Shown here: piece by piece, positions 58,501-64,000 of the stretch
Layout of the letters: each line of letters starts with the position of its first letter
Numbering within the stretch: position 1 is the stretch's first letter
Source: Ophiura sarsii
Lineage: Eukaryota; Echinodermata; Ophiuroidea; Amphilepidida; Ophiuridae
Assembly: GCA_035610835.1 (NCBI GenBank)
Contig: CM069457.1
Span: forward strand, 22,748,658-22,812,657
Reading direction: 5' to 3'
DNA length: 64,000 nucleotides
Translations under genes and position numbers: made by a program
The notes under the pieces: model-generated
The model's input: only the letters and a program-made list of their open reading frames with translations
Told to the model about the DNA's origin: nothing
Databases searched by the model: none

Positions 58501-61500
58501 AAATCGCCATGTGTCAAGCATAATAAATCGATGGGTAAAAAACCCGTTGTTTTAATAAACACCTCATAATCACAGCATTTTTTACTTTTGACTCCATATT
58601 ACTGATATTATTTAATGCCAACGCAGCTTCTCTGTTATTACTCTTACGGACACGTACCAAATACCAATAAATTGGCAATTGTTTGTTTTGTTTAAAATGA
58701 ATCGAATGGTATGTGACCGTAGAGCCCACCATGATACATCGAATAGTAAAAAAGCGTTATAGTAGTGGACACCAGATATCAATACACTGAAAATGAGTTA
58801 ATTATCTTTACTATATGTAGGCCTACATTGCAAGCGATAGGAACCCGTACCCTTTATGGGCACCGTCATAGGAAACATTGGCAGGCAACAATATTGTGTA
58901 TCCTATGGCGGGGAGAGGGACGTTGTTGATGGCGCGCTTCTAAAGGAAATTTAAAGTGCATGTTGTATTATGCTCTGGTTTAAAGTGGCAATCAAATATA
59001 CGATGATGACCATGAACATGCAGAAAGACATTTTTAAGTTGGCACATTGTCTGGTGGTAGGTTGCTCAAATGGCAGATCGGGAAGAAATTCATGTTATGT
59101 TATTACTTTTCAAAATATAAATGTGTGGCATTTTATATACTTGAATACTGACCTTTTCAGATATATGACAACGACCAGAACAACGAATATAATGATCACC
59201 AGAATTCCTATTACTATTGGTGCTGTGCTGCTACCAGTTGGATTGTCCTTTAATGGAGCTGTAATTAGAATATCAAACCATAGATTCTGATGAAACTTAC
59301 CAATAAACAATATGTACATGTACTTGGCTCTCTTTCATCATTATATTCATAAAAGTATTATACGTTTGGAGCAATAAGTTAACCCAAAGATAATAAATCG
59401 AACAATGACCATGTGTTTTGAACTAGCCACCCTTCCCGTTGCATGTCCAGATTTTTACATTTTACACCATCCGAGATTCAAATTAGCATATGACAATAAG
59501 GCCAAATAAAAAATTGTTATGTTGTCCTCCATTTACCAGCGGAAGCTCAAAGTTCAGCCAACAAGAAGTTGAAATCACTCTAAGAGTCGCACATATATGT
59601 TATAAACACTTAATTTAATATTCAATGCCATTTAAACTGTTAATAAAAAATATCTGGAAAAAATCTGAAAAAAAACTGGGGAAAAAAATCTGAAAAAAAA
59701 AATAATCTGATTTTTTTTAAAATCAAAAATCAAAAAAATCTAAACAAAAAATTCGCAGCAGCCCTTAATCTGACGAAAGGGCGGTCGAGGACAACATAAC
59801 ATTTTTTTTGGCCTAACTGCTTGTTCTACACCATAAAAAGTATATATTTTCTGAAAGGAAATCTCACAAGGAATCCAAATATGATATTGGGATTTAGATA
59901 TGACCAAATACTAACATGTTGTGATTAAGAATGTTTAAAAAGTATCGATTTTGTTTTCATATTTTGATTAAAGCTAAATAATATTTGTAACCTATCCCAA
60001 TCAATTTTTGCTGTGCATATTCATCATGCAATTACCCATCAAAACATAATGGTTGTCAAGGGAAGGGTAACTTGATGAAATATACTATATCGGGAAGTGG
60101 ATGAGCACAAACGTTTAACTTTCATGTTTATTAGAGTTTACAAATATATTTATTTGGGAATGCACCCTTTCCTGATTTAAACGCCATTTTTAAATTGCTC
60201 TATTTGTGAGCTTTCCAAAAATGTATGATTTTGCTATCATCGGTTGAATACTTTTTTGTTATAGTCATGTATGTAAAACCGATGAATTAGGGCAAGTTCA
60301 CTGCGTAGCGAATAGGGAGAAACCCAGGGACAATGCAATCGATTCATGATTACAATTGTTCCATAATAGTTGACACGTTTGTTGAAACCGAAATCTTAGA
60401 ATATAAAACAATCTATAAAATGAGAGCAAAATCATGTTTGTACCATACAGGGATGAGCAGTTATTGTAAATTGAATGTTTAATTGGGAACATTTTCTATA
60501 TTCCCCATATAGTTTGTACTCAGCGCCACCGCCACCACCCCTGACTTTCGAGATCAATCATATCTCAGCCAAACATTTATAGAGATACCTGGTTTATTCA
60601 CACGATGTAGCTAGATAAATAGGCTTTCGAATGAAACCTAAATTATAGCTTTACCGAATTTAGTTGTTGAGTTAATAGAGAGAGATGGGTGATTCGTCAC
60701 CAACAATGCAACGCCCCCACCCTTTTTGGCTGATGAGTTCAAAACACATGGCCATATCGGGGTATCATTCATTTTTAATCAAATGGACATAGTCAGAGTT
60801 CGACTCGACATATATCGAGAAATATCTAGGACCTACGATCTAGAAAGTTATAAATTGACAATTCCATTTGAAATCCTTCCACCGCCAATGGAAAAGATCC
60901 TACAAGTGAATTTCAAATCGGATCACCTGCATGGGTGAGTCCATTTGAAACTTACGCTCACTGTGTGAAGATTTAGGTCATGTCCTCCACAGGGGGTGTA
61001 TGGATCAACTGGAACAGCCCAATAATATTAAATTGTAATTTATGACCTGTACGAATCATATGTTGTACATTTTGATACAACTTCACGTACATTAGATTAT
61101 ATTAGCTAATATGAAACTTCAATGGCATCAGGTTTCCTATCCTTAGTTCCAAAGTGAAAATGTTTTGATTCCTCACTGCACCGTTAACCTCTAAACAACT
61201 ATGAATACGCAGTCATTATCCTTTAATCATGTTAATTCCTTACGGGAACAGTATAGTAAACATACATGTAATATATTCTTTAAAAGAAATTATTTTTATC
61301 TTGATTCTTTATTTTCTCGTTAAAATGAACTTATTGTGATGCTTTTCATTACAACAATTTTGTTTGTGTTAACTGTACCTGTAAACATTTGTGGATTTGA
61401 CCATACAGTAGAGCAGTTCTGTGTTGAAGAAAAAACAACACGATCAAATATCAACAATAAGTAACATTATAACAATCTGTAATTAAGTGCAAATGTTAAT

Positions 61501-62389
61501 TCCAATACCCGTGCAAAATGCTTTTTGATGATGTGTGGGGAAATATTCTACCCACTGTAGCAACGCATTGGACAAAATTGGGTTTTTTCTCATACTTTAG
61601 TAGGTTGTTAAATATTTCCCTCAAAAGAGAAAAAAAAAAATTAAAAAATCGTTCACTCTGAACAATAATTATCTGTATCTTAAATAAAAACGGGTATCGT
61701 TCGATATTTTGGGCCAGTAGAATAGTTGTTAAATATTTCGTTCAAAAAGAAGAAGAAAAAAAATACAAAAATCGTTCACTCTGAACAAAAATTCAATTAT
61801 TTGTATCTTAAATAAAAACGGGTATAGTTTTCAAATAGTGTTATCTCCGCCTCGTTGGCTCGTAATATATAAGAGGCAATTTTCCCGGTCCATTTTATAC
61901 AGATATAAGAGGCGTCTTTATACAGATATATAAAGGCTATCATCATGATCATTGGAATAATCGGTTCCTGCGATACACAATTGCATCAGATAATAGTATT
62001 TCCCCGGGGGTTTGCAAGGGTCCGTTCGCTCGTAGAACAGGATTGGAATTTTTCGTCGCCTAACAAATCATACAATGGTATCAAATTATCTAATACTATA
62101 ATACTCGTAGATACTTAATCTGTAGGTTCTAATCATGACACTGCCTACCTCGGGAGTGCAACTGGCATGCGCCACCATGACGTCATACATTTGACCACCT
62201 GTTAGAGGTTTGTTAACGTAGCCACCATAAGTTTTGTTATCACCAACGGTGAAGGAGTAGTTCTCTGTAATGTCACCGCGAGTTAGATTGGCAACAATGT
62301 TGTCTTCGTTAATGTCTATGCTACTTTGTTGTTGTCTTCGTTTTCGTCTAACAATTGCGTCACTTGTTGAAACAGAAATGTACACGTTG
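40435..62389 (-). CDS. Receptor-type protein tyrosine phosphatase, FN3-TM-D1-D2, 5'-partial, 20 exons
   Basis: Twenty exons on the minus strand join in phase from 62389 down to the TGA at 40437-40435, giving 833 residues. Numbering starts at the first whole codon in the window. Residues 1-96: FN3-like membrane-proximal ectodomain with RRKRR at 14-18 (furin-type motif). About 103-123: membrane helix. 124-259: juxtamembrane region rich in TPR/TPxTP and PxxP motifs. D1 about 258-515: KNRF (282-285), WPD (420-422), HCSAGVGRTG with Cys454 and Arg460, and Q-loop MVQTVQQY; all expected of an active phosphotyrosine phosphatase. D2 about 550-815: HCLDGLGRSG keeps Cys751 and Arg757, but WPD is WAL and the Q-loop Gln is Glu, so it is probably regulatory. 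Tandem domains and FN3 place it among receptor PTPs. The end of D2 resembles PTPRA/PTPRE and its P-loop (HCLxGxGRSG) resembles the PTPRK/M group, so I give no symbol. Upstream ectodomain exons and signal peptide lie beyond the window. Confidence 0.95.
41160..41700. repeat. Retroposon-like fragment with purine-rich tract
   Basis: Begins agtggcgtaacagccgggag and ends tctgttacgcccctg. Inside are a GA-rich tract (41260-41405) and the foldback aaatttcgcagtaca/tgtactgcgaaattt (41406-41478) plus a C run at 41540-41552. Lies in the last phosphatase intron. Confidence 0.6.
41742..41877 (-). CDS. RPTP exon 19: D2 P-loop, 3' splice site amplified
   Basis: Acceptor ttgttactag, donor gtaagt. It reads (L)DGLGRSGVLCGMISILERM and continues QAEKVVDVFQEVKRLRMCR, then PGMVENV. 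It keeps Arg757 of the C-x5-R motif; the Q-loop Gln is Glu. Its acceptor and first 42 or so coding bases are present four times in tandem (41830-42115), so three further acceptors (after 41946, 42019 and 42088) compete with this one. Confidence 0.95.
41830..42115. repeat. Four-copy 69/73-bp array of phosphatase acceptor and P-loop
   Basis: gatatcatgccaca recurs at 41836, 41905, 41978 and 42047 (spacings 69, 73, 69). Units 1 and 3 share cagaattg, units 2 and 4 share aatattg, so a 69-bp monomer doubled first and the 142-bp dimer doubled next. Each unit holds an intact minus-strand acceptor (ctag) followed by codons for DGLGRSGVLCGMISI or near it. Confidence 0.95.
42130..42760. repeat. Two-copy ~315-bp intronic tandem duplication
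   Basis: gaacctttgatttcaacacc at 42137 and 42452 starts two almost identical copies that end ggataatatgatatttctta. Differences are a few single bases and a 3-bp indel, so the event looks recent. Located in the intron between phosphatase exons 18 and 19. 42760-43540 is otherwise without a recognised feature. Confidence 0.93.
43541..43692 (-). CDS. RPTP exon 18: D2, degenerate WPD and catalytic-position Cys
   Basis: Acceptor ccgataatacag, donor gtaggt. It contains QMEYKGWALGKDTPDSD, where WAL replaces WPD, and ends GRRGPITVHC plus CT. It splits the D2 P-loop after the Cys, as in D1. Confidence 0.95.
43863..44090 (+). mobile_element. piggyBac-like MITE, copy 6
   Basis: TTAA at 43859-43862, then cattttccacgcggcaggcg. 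The right terminus is degraded (cctcttggaaagtgt). Intron between phosphatase exons 17 and 18. Confidence 0.82.
44468..44608 (-). CDS. RPTP exon 17: D2
   Basis: Acceptor caaattacag, donor gtatgc. Forty-seven codons begin TIADYCPEESTTLSIGSLEI and end FKIINTHEAEQ. The YWP of active domains is YCP here, another sign of D2 degeneration. Confidence 0.93.
45065..45199 (-). CDS. RPTP exon 16: D2
   Basis: Acceptor tctatcaacag, donor gtaagt. Forty-five codons: SYRRKDAFITTQMTMPNTTS, then DIWRLAYEFRSPIVVMLNAM and DSDDP. YRxxxAFIxTQxPxPxTxxDFWRLxxE is typical of D2. Confidence 0.95.
45411..45460 (-). pseudogene. Relic copy 1 of phosphatase exon 15
   Basis: On the minus strand it reads GDEGSSNYINV before a 2-base deletion; the donor gtaaga is intact. 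No acceptor or 5' half of the exon is present, so it is unlikely to be spliced in. Confidence 0.85.
45729..45775 (-). pseudogene. Relic copy 2 of phosphatase exon 15
   Basis: On the minus strand it reads GDEGSSN then TAA; the donor is gtaagg. It lacks the 5' half of the exon, like relic 1. Confidence 0.85.
46051..46127 (-). CDS. RPTP exon 15: D2, parent of two relic exon copies
   Basis: Acceptor atgttttacag, donor gtaaga. It reads (S)EARRLVLETLGDEGSTDYI and then NAAYVD, the D2 version of xxYINAxyxD. The 3' half of this exon with its donor and about 260 bp of following intron recur twice, near 45411-45460 and 45729-45775, in decayed form. Confidence 0.94.
46526..46622 (-). CDS. RPTP exon 14: D2 N-terminal segment
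   Basis: Acceptor caatttcag, donor gtaaat. It reads LLEDLEKTKNYEGFADGEPA and then NADKNRFPDKSP. KNRFPDKSP corresponds to the KNRxxxIxP loop of D2 but lacks the YD that clamps phosphotyrosine. It ends in phase 1. Confidence 0.93.
47169..47321 (-). CDS. RPTP exon 13: D1 end and D1-D2 linker
   Basis: Acceptor gtttgtctgcag, donor gtttgc. Fifty-one codons begin QQYQFIYEALLEATQSVDTG and end MTGMESQFK. QYxFIYxALLE is the final D1 helix. Confidence 0.95.
48026..48161 (-). CDS. RPTP exon 12: D1 P-loop and Q-loop
   Basis: Acceptor ttgcttttag, donor gtaggt. It reads (S)AGVGRTGTFLTIDSMIDMI and ends RQARIMMVQTV. Together with exon 11 it gives a complete HCSAGVGRTG signature and a normal MVQT Q-loop. Confidence 0.97.
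48317..48539 (-). mobile_element. piggyBac-like MITE, copy 7
   Basis: TTAA at 48313-48316 and 48540-48543. Right terminus gccgcatggaaagtg; the left terminus lacks the ctttccacgcggc segment. Intron between phosphatase exons 11 and 12. Confidence 0.85.
49329..49483 (-). CDS. RPTP exon 11: D1 WPD loop and catalytic Cys
   Basis: Acceptor cttcatacag, donor gttggt. It contains QFHFTSWPDFGVP (general-acid Asp422) and ends TPIIHC plus AG, so the catalytic Cys454 is the last whole codon. The P-loop is thus split between this exon and the next. Confidence 0.97.
49840..49971 (-). CDS. RPTP exon 10: D1
   Basis: Acceptor cacatttgaag, donor gtaaaa. Forty-four codons, phase 0 at both ends. It reads VKCHRYWPVEQSVNQATVYG and continues to DYTIRSFRLSK. 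KCxxYWP and the YTxRxFxL strand are typical of D1. Confidence 0.94.
50570..50830. repeat. Foldback gaggtatgtcgg
   Basis: ggaggtatgtcggtatttttcgga near 50623 is inverted as ttccgaaaaattccgacatacctc near 50765; the ends gccatcttg...catgggg and cccatgg...aaaatggc also pair. Ends about 60 bp from phosphatase exon 9. Confidence 0.65.
50893..50990 (-). CDS. RPTP exon 9: D1
   Basis: Acceptor tttaattag, donor gtaata. It reads (G)PLPDTVGDMWQLAWEQKST and then KILMLTNLIEKGR. TVxDFWxMxWEQxxxxIVMLT is a signature of PTP domains; here FW is MW. Confidence 0.95.
51480..52095. repeat. Repeats of TTGGTGTCTC + GTTACACGG, with a perfect hairpin
   Basis: ttggtgtctc occurs near 51515, 51708, 51882 and 52070, each close to gttacacgg(t/g)g or a variant. 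At 51498-51547 ccgtcaccgtgtaac and gttacacggtgacgg form a 15-bp perfect stem around an 18-base loop. Phosphatase intron 8. Confidence 0.75.
52540..52625 (-). mobile_element. SINE fragment (tRNA-like B-box)
   Basis: On the minus strand it carries ggttgtgggttcgatccctg, a good B-box in tRNA-like context. Only the head is recognisable, so the call is tentative. Confidence 0.5.
53004..53335. mobile_element. ~330-bp foldback element
   Basis: The left arm 53004-53095 (ttagggtccatatccaaact ... aacggtatttcgttctat) is almost perfectly inverted at 53247-53335. The spacer is about 150 bp. It lies in the intron 300 bp from the 34-nt exon 8. Confidence 0.92.
53636..53669 (-). CDS. RPTP exon 8: D1, 34-nt exon
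   Basis: Acceptor atattatag, donor gtacgt. It reads AYGEKRFVASQ plus one base of Gly, the short strand leading to the universal (I/V)AxQGP motif. The tiny size is unusual but the phase and motif are exact. Confidence 0.92.
54309..54365. repeat. Conserved ~54-bp intronic element, copy 1
   Basis: agcttggtatgaacgtaatg then acgtaaaattcgtcattggg and aatgcaagtaatgta; one or two differences from the copy at 56990. It contains the palindrome aatgacg/cgtcatt, which resembles two CRE/ATF half-sites. It lies 47 bp from exon 7's donor side. Confidence 0.8.
54412..54485 (-). CDS. RPTP exon 7: D1
   Basis: Acceptor aatatttcag, donor gtaagt. It reads (Y)DRTRVKLSGEDDPATNYI and then NASYVG, the family's YDxxRVxLxxxxxxxxxxYINASyI motif. 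Confidence 0.95.
54560..55170. mobile_element. Large inverted repeat with CTGATGAAGG...GAAACGTCGG
   Basis: Arms at about 54596-54826 and 54888-55166 are inverted copies (gctaagagtaaaagcaagat; tgtggggaaacaggtaataa; aaaagtgttaagaactata). The short spacer side holds cctgatgaagggtggtatat and gaaacgtcggtc, a phrase often met in retroelement ends. The hydrophobic ORFs here are shadows of AT-rich repeats. Confidence 0.8.
56046..56265 (-). mobile_element. piggyBac-like MITE, copy 8
   Basis: TTAA at 56042-56045, then ccctttccacgcggc, the closest match here to a canonical piggyBac terminus; right end gccgcatggaaagtg. It lies 36 bp from phosphatase exon 6. Confidence 0.88.
56302..56395 (-). CDS. RPTP exon 6: D1 start, phosphotyrosine-recognition loop
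   Basis: Acceptor cgcatttgcag, donor gtaagt. It reads DIPGEKQLHPWEDASLPENF and then RIKNRFVNILP. KNRFVNILPYD corresponds to the conserved KNRYxNIxPYD loop (Tyr replaced by Phe). It ends in phase 1. A MITE copy (56046-56265) ends only 36 bp beyond the donor side. Confidence 0.95.
56425..56490 (-). mobile_element. SINE/LINE 3' tail fragment
   Basis: aataataacagtgcttatat then agcgctgttcc: on the minus strand the ...agcgctatataagca(ctgttatt)n tail shared with other SINEs of the window. No head found. Confidence 0.6.
56988..57042. repeat. Conserved ~54-bp intronic element, copy 2
   Basis: gcttggtatgaacgtaatga then cgtaaaactcgtcattggga and atgcaagtaatgta; near-identical to 54309-54365 while the flanks are unrelated. 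Confidence 0.8.
57689..57984 (-). CDS. RPTP exon 5: proline-rich juxtamembrane region to D1 entry
   Basis: Acceptor cttgctcatag, donor gtatga. Ninety-eight codons contain KTPPTPLPRTP, KVPPVPDSKPDTP, three successive TPR-type triplets and TPQTPRKPR, then IPVDKIRKHIDE and DDDNGFNAEFK. The last part matches the helix-turn-helix wedge that precedes D1 in receptor PTPs (PVxxxxxxIxxxxADxxxGFxxEF). The repeated TPR/PxxP motifs are candidate SH3 or proline-directed kinase sites. Confidence 0.93.
58122..58182 (-). CDS. RPTP exon 4: juxtamembrane
   Basis: Donor gtaaac; the acceptor is taken as ttcagag so that the exon begins GTG in phase 0. It reads VENGVHVNPAFLKEEPDTAI plus one base. The ENGxxVNPAF stretch resembles juxtamembrane segments of membrane receptors. 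An acceptor two bases earlier (ttcag) would break the frame. Confidence 0.82.
58200..58800. repeat. ~137-bp tandem repeat interrupted by a 46-nt exon
   Basis: aaatcgaatggtatgtgtccgt or a variant recurs at about 58204, 58339, 58478 and 58699 (spacings about 135, 139, 221). The long last spacing contains phosphatase exon 3 (58586-58631). Units also share caccataataaatcgaatgg. Confidence 0.88.
58586..58631 (-). CDS. RPTP exon 3: 46-nt juxtamembrane exon
   Basis: Acceptor agtaataacag, donor gtaaaa. It reads (R)EAALALNNISNMESK. It was found because exons 2 and 4 do not join in phase without a piece of length 3n+1; this one restores the frame. It sits between the units of an intronic tandem repeat (58200-58800). 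It has no recognisable motif, so it rests on phase and splice sites alone. Confidence 0.72.
59153..59286 (-). CDS. RPTP exon 2: end of ectodomain and transmembrane helix
   Basis: Acceptor tttcatcag, donor gtcagt. It reads NLWFDILITAPLKDNPTGSS, then TAPIVIGILVIIIFVVLVVV and IYLK. The hydrophobic stretch of about 20 residues followed by LKR is a classic single-pass stop-transfer signal. An alternative acceptor 28 bases further in (attacag) was rejected because only the upstream one keeps phase with exon 1. Confidence 0.92.
59640..62080. other. Intron between phosphatase exons 1 and 2: low-complexity and repeats
   Basis: 59640-59815 is an A/T-rich tract ending agggcggtcgagg; 60895-61023 is an aatggaatagcc-family repeat (variant); 61605-61660 and 61725-61800 are a direct repeat (aaaaaatcgttcactctgaa; cttaaataaaaacgggtat). 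No exon joins in phase here and none is needed. Confidence 0.55.
62149..62389 (-). CDS. RPTP exon 1 in window: membrane-proximal FN3-like segment
   Basis: Acceptor ttttttctag, donor gtaggc. Eighty codons include IVRRKRRQQQSS, NLTRGDITENYSFTVGD, then YVNKPLTGGQMYDVMVAHAS. The PLxxGxxYxVxVxAxA pattern is the F-strand region of an FN3 fold. RRKR fits a proprotein convertase site, as known in type IIB receptor PTPs. It carries one N-glycosylation sequon at NLT, one at NYS and one at NKT. Confidence 0.85.
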
Positions 62390-62519
62390 CTAGAAAAAAA
62401 CAAGCATGATATTCGATAACATTTCTGTAAAAGTAATATTTCATTATCTTATTCTGTATTGTATTTTACAACTGTTATATGTTCGGATATTATGTATTCC
62501 ATTGTTCGGTATATCCTTA

Positions 62520-63195
62520 CAGTGGCGGATCCAGGAAAATTTTAGGGGGGGGGGGGCCCCAAAAATGAAATTTTGCCGGTACCATCCAAGCGGTGCGCAG
62601 CACCGCCCTCCGAGCTATGCTCGGACAGGGGGGTGTCTGATGGGGGATGTGGCCCCCTCAGAAGTAGAATTTTTTTCAATTTTCGAACTCATTTGGTGCG
62701 ATCTGGTGTATACTTTTGACCAACATTTTATCGAAAAGCCACCTCTTCATTTCCAATAAATATTTTGTTTTTTATCAACGCACGGAAGAAGTTGAGCATA
62801 TTATACTGATATATTTTTGATTTAAGTATAGATGATTTAAAAGCTCGAACAGGGGGAGTCTGAGGGGGGCCTCAGAAGTAGTTTTTTTCAATTTTCGAAC
62901 TCATTTGGTGCGATCTGGTGTATACTTTTGACCAACATTTTATCGAAAAGCCACCTCTTCATTTCCAATAAATATTTTGTTTTTTTATCAATGCAAGAAA
63001 GAAGTAGAGCATACTGATTTTTCTTAATTTAAGTATAGATTGAACTCGAACAGGGGGAGTCTGAGGGTGATGTGCCCCCCCCCCCTCCCTCTCTCTCTCT
63101 CCCCCTAGCTTCTTCCTCTCTTTCTTTTTTTTCTTTTTTTTTTTGGTAGAGGGGGGGGGGGGGGGGGGGCCGTCGTGCCCCCTCCCCCCTGTATC
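62520..63195. repeat. Retroposon-like G/C-run repeat with a ~215-bp direct duplication
   Basis: Begins gtggcggatccagg, then G runs. ctcagaagtag...ccaataaatattttgttttt occurs at about 62658 and 62871. 63066-63172 has C, CT, T and G runs. Upstream of the first phosphatase exon in the window. Confidence 0.7.
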
Positions 63196-63374
63196 CGCGC
63201 CTGTATCCTTAGTGTAAGACATTCATAAGTTAAGTGTAAGGACTTAATTACGGAATAAATAGATACACCTGTATTAAAATCCTTTCATCCGTCAATAGAG
63301 GATTTTGTGCTAGGTTAATTCCGTGCTGTCTTACACGAAGGATACATCCATTGTTCCCACCCAATTTCCCAAAC

Positions 63375-63842
63375 AGAGAATATTAATTCGTCCAAAAATG
63401 TGGTCTTATTTGAAAAGTTAAAAACTTTGCATAAGAAATATTCATTAATGGTGAACATTTATTTGTGATGCTAAAAGAACAATTAAGAGTGTTTTTAGTT
63501 AATTTTCATCGTAAGAAACATTTCCTTGACTGAAATATATTCAACTTTTAATGACAAATTAAAGAATGACAATTGAAATGACAAATTATCAATGAAATGA
63601 CAAATTAAATATTAGTATTAGTCATTTAATTGCCATTTAATTTGTCATTGAAAGTCAAATATTTATGAATCGTTAAAATATTTGCTCGATTGAAAATTAA
63701 TTTAAAATACTATTAATTGGTCAATTATAATTTAAAAATAATTGTTTAGCAGTACAAAATATTTCTTAACTAACGAACCTTCCATGAAAAATGTTTAATT
63801 TGTTATAAAAGACCACATTATTGACGAATTAATATTCTCTGT
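63375..63842. mobile_element. ~470-bp AT-rich foldback
   Basis: agagaatattaattcgtcca at the left pairs with tgacgaattaatattctct at the right, continued by atgtggtctta / aagaccacat. The interior holds repeated aatgacaaatta on both strands. 63843-64000 shows no recognised feature. Confidence 0.82.
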
Positions 63843-64000
63843 GCATTCAATGATCCATACTTGATGAAGACAACCCTTTTCTCATTTGTGTACATTAGGA
63901 TTTATCTAGCATCATATCTGTCCAAGATCATAGCAAACAATTTAAGTTTCGGGGATATTTATCACAGATTCGAATCTCTGGCATCACTTCACGTCGGCAC

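Noticed and set aside
62958..63222. Minus-strand ORF with poly-Pro/poly-Lys
   Set aside because: Produced by G, C and A/T homopolymer runs of a repeat; no coding signal.

Overview
The window is AT-rich animal genomic DNA with spliced genes, GT-AG introns, tRNA-derived SINEs and many short non-autonomous DNA elements. The gene families (a SEC14-like CRAL-TRIO/GOLD protein and a receptor tyrosine phosphatase), the SINE style (conserved CTTGGGCAAGGCACTT core, tails in ATTATT repeats) and the overall repeat texture suggest a marine deuterostome invertebrate. An echinoderm is my best guess, but that is inference and no species is claimed.

Layout. (1) Bases 937-19156, plus strand: ten in-frame exons of a SEC14L2-like lipid-transfer protein; the N-terminal exon(s) lie before the window. 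(2) 19127-20225: a seven-copy array of a unit of about 160 bp that contains the stop codon of that gene. (3) 20226-40434: about 20 kb without a recognisable gene, filled with foldback elements, MITEs, a SINE and low-complexity DNA. (4) 62389-40435, minus strand: twenty in-frame exons of a receptor-type protein tyrosine phosphatase (partial extracellular FN3-like segment with a furin-like RRKR, one membrane helix, proline-rich juxtamembrane region, active D1, degenerate D2). Its 5' ectodomain exons lie beyond the window. (5) 62390-64000: repeats only. The two genes are convergent.

Every splice junction was joined by hand and the reading phase closes across all exons of both genes: 351 residues plus stop for the SEC14-like gene and 833 residues plus stop for the phosphatase. 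This is the strongest evidence for the models. The two proteins have no obvious joint function; one binds and transfers hydrophobic lipids in the cytosol, the other dephosphorylates tyrosines at the plasma membrane.

The most unusual signal is repeated local tandem duplication that catches exon edges. Examples are the SEC14L stop codon (7 copies), the 3' splice site plus P-loop of the phosphatase D2 domain (4 copies, with one in-frame alternative acceptor), a D2 exon with two decayed relic copies, and a 46-nt exon lying between the units of an intronic satellite. A (GCATTATT)n octamer array of about 690 bp ends 41 bp before a SEC14L exon. The dispersed repeats include an eight-copy TTAA-flanked piggyBac-like MITE family, a family bounded by G and C homopolymers with 8-bp target duplications, a MITE whose empty site is preserved in neighbouring tandem copies, and at least ten long inverted-repeat (foldback) elements.
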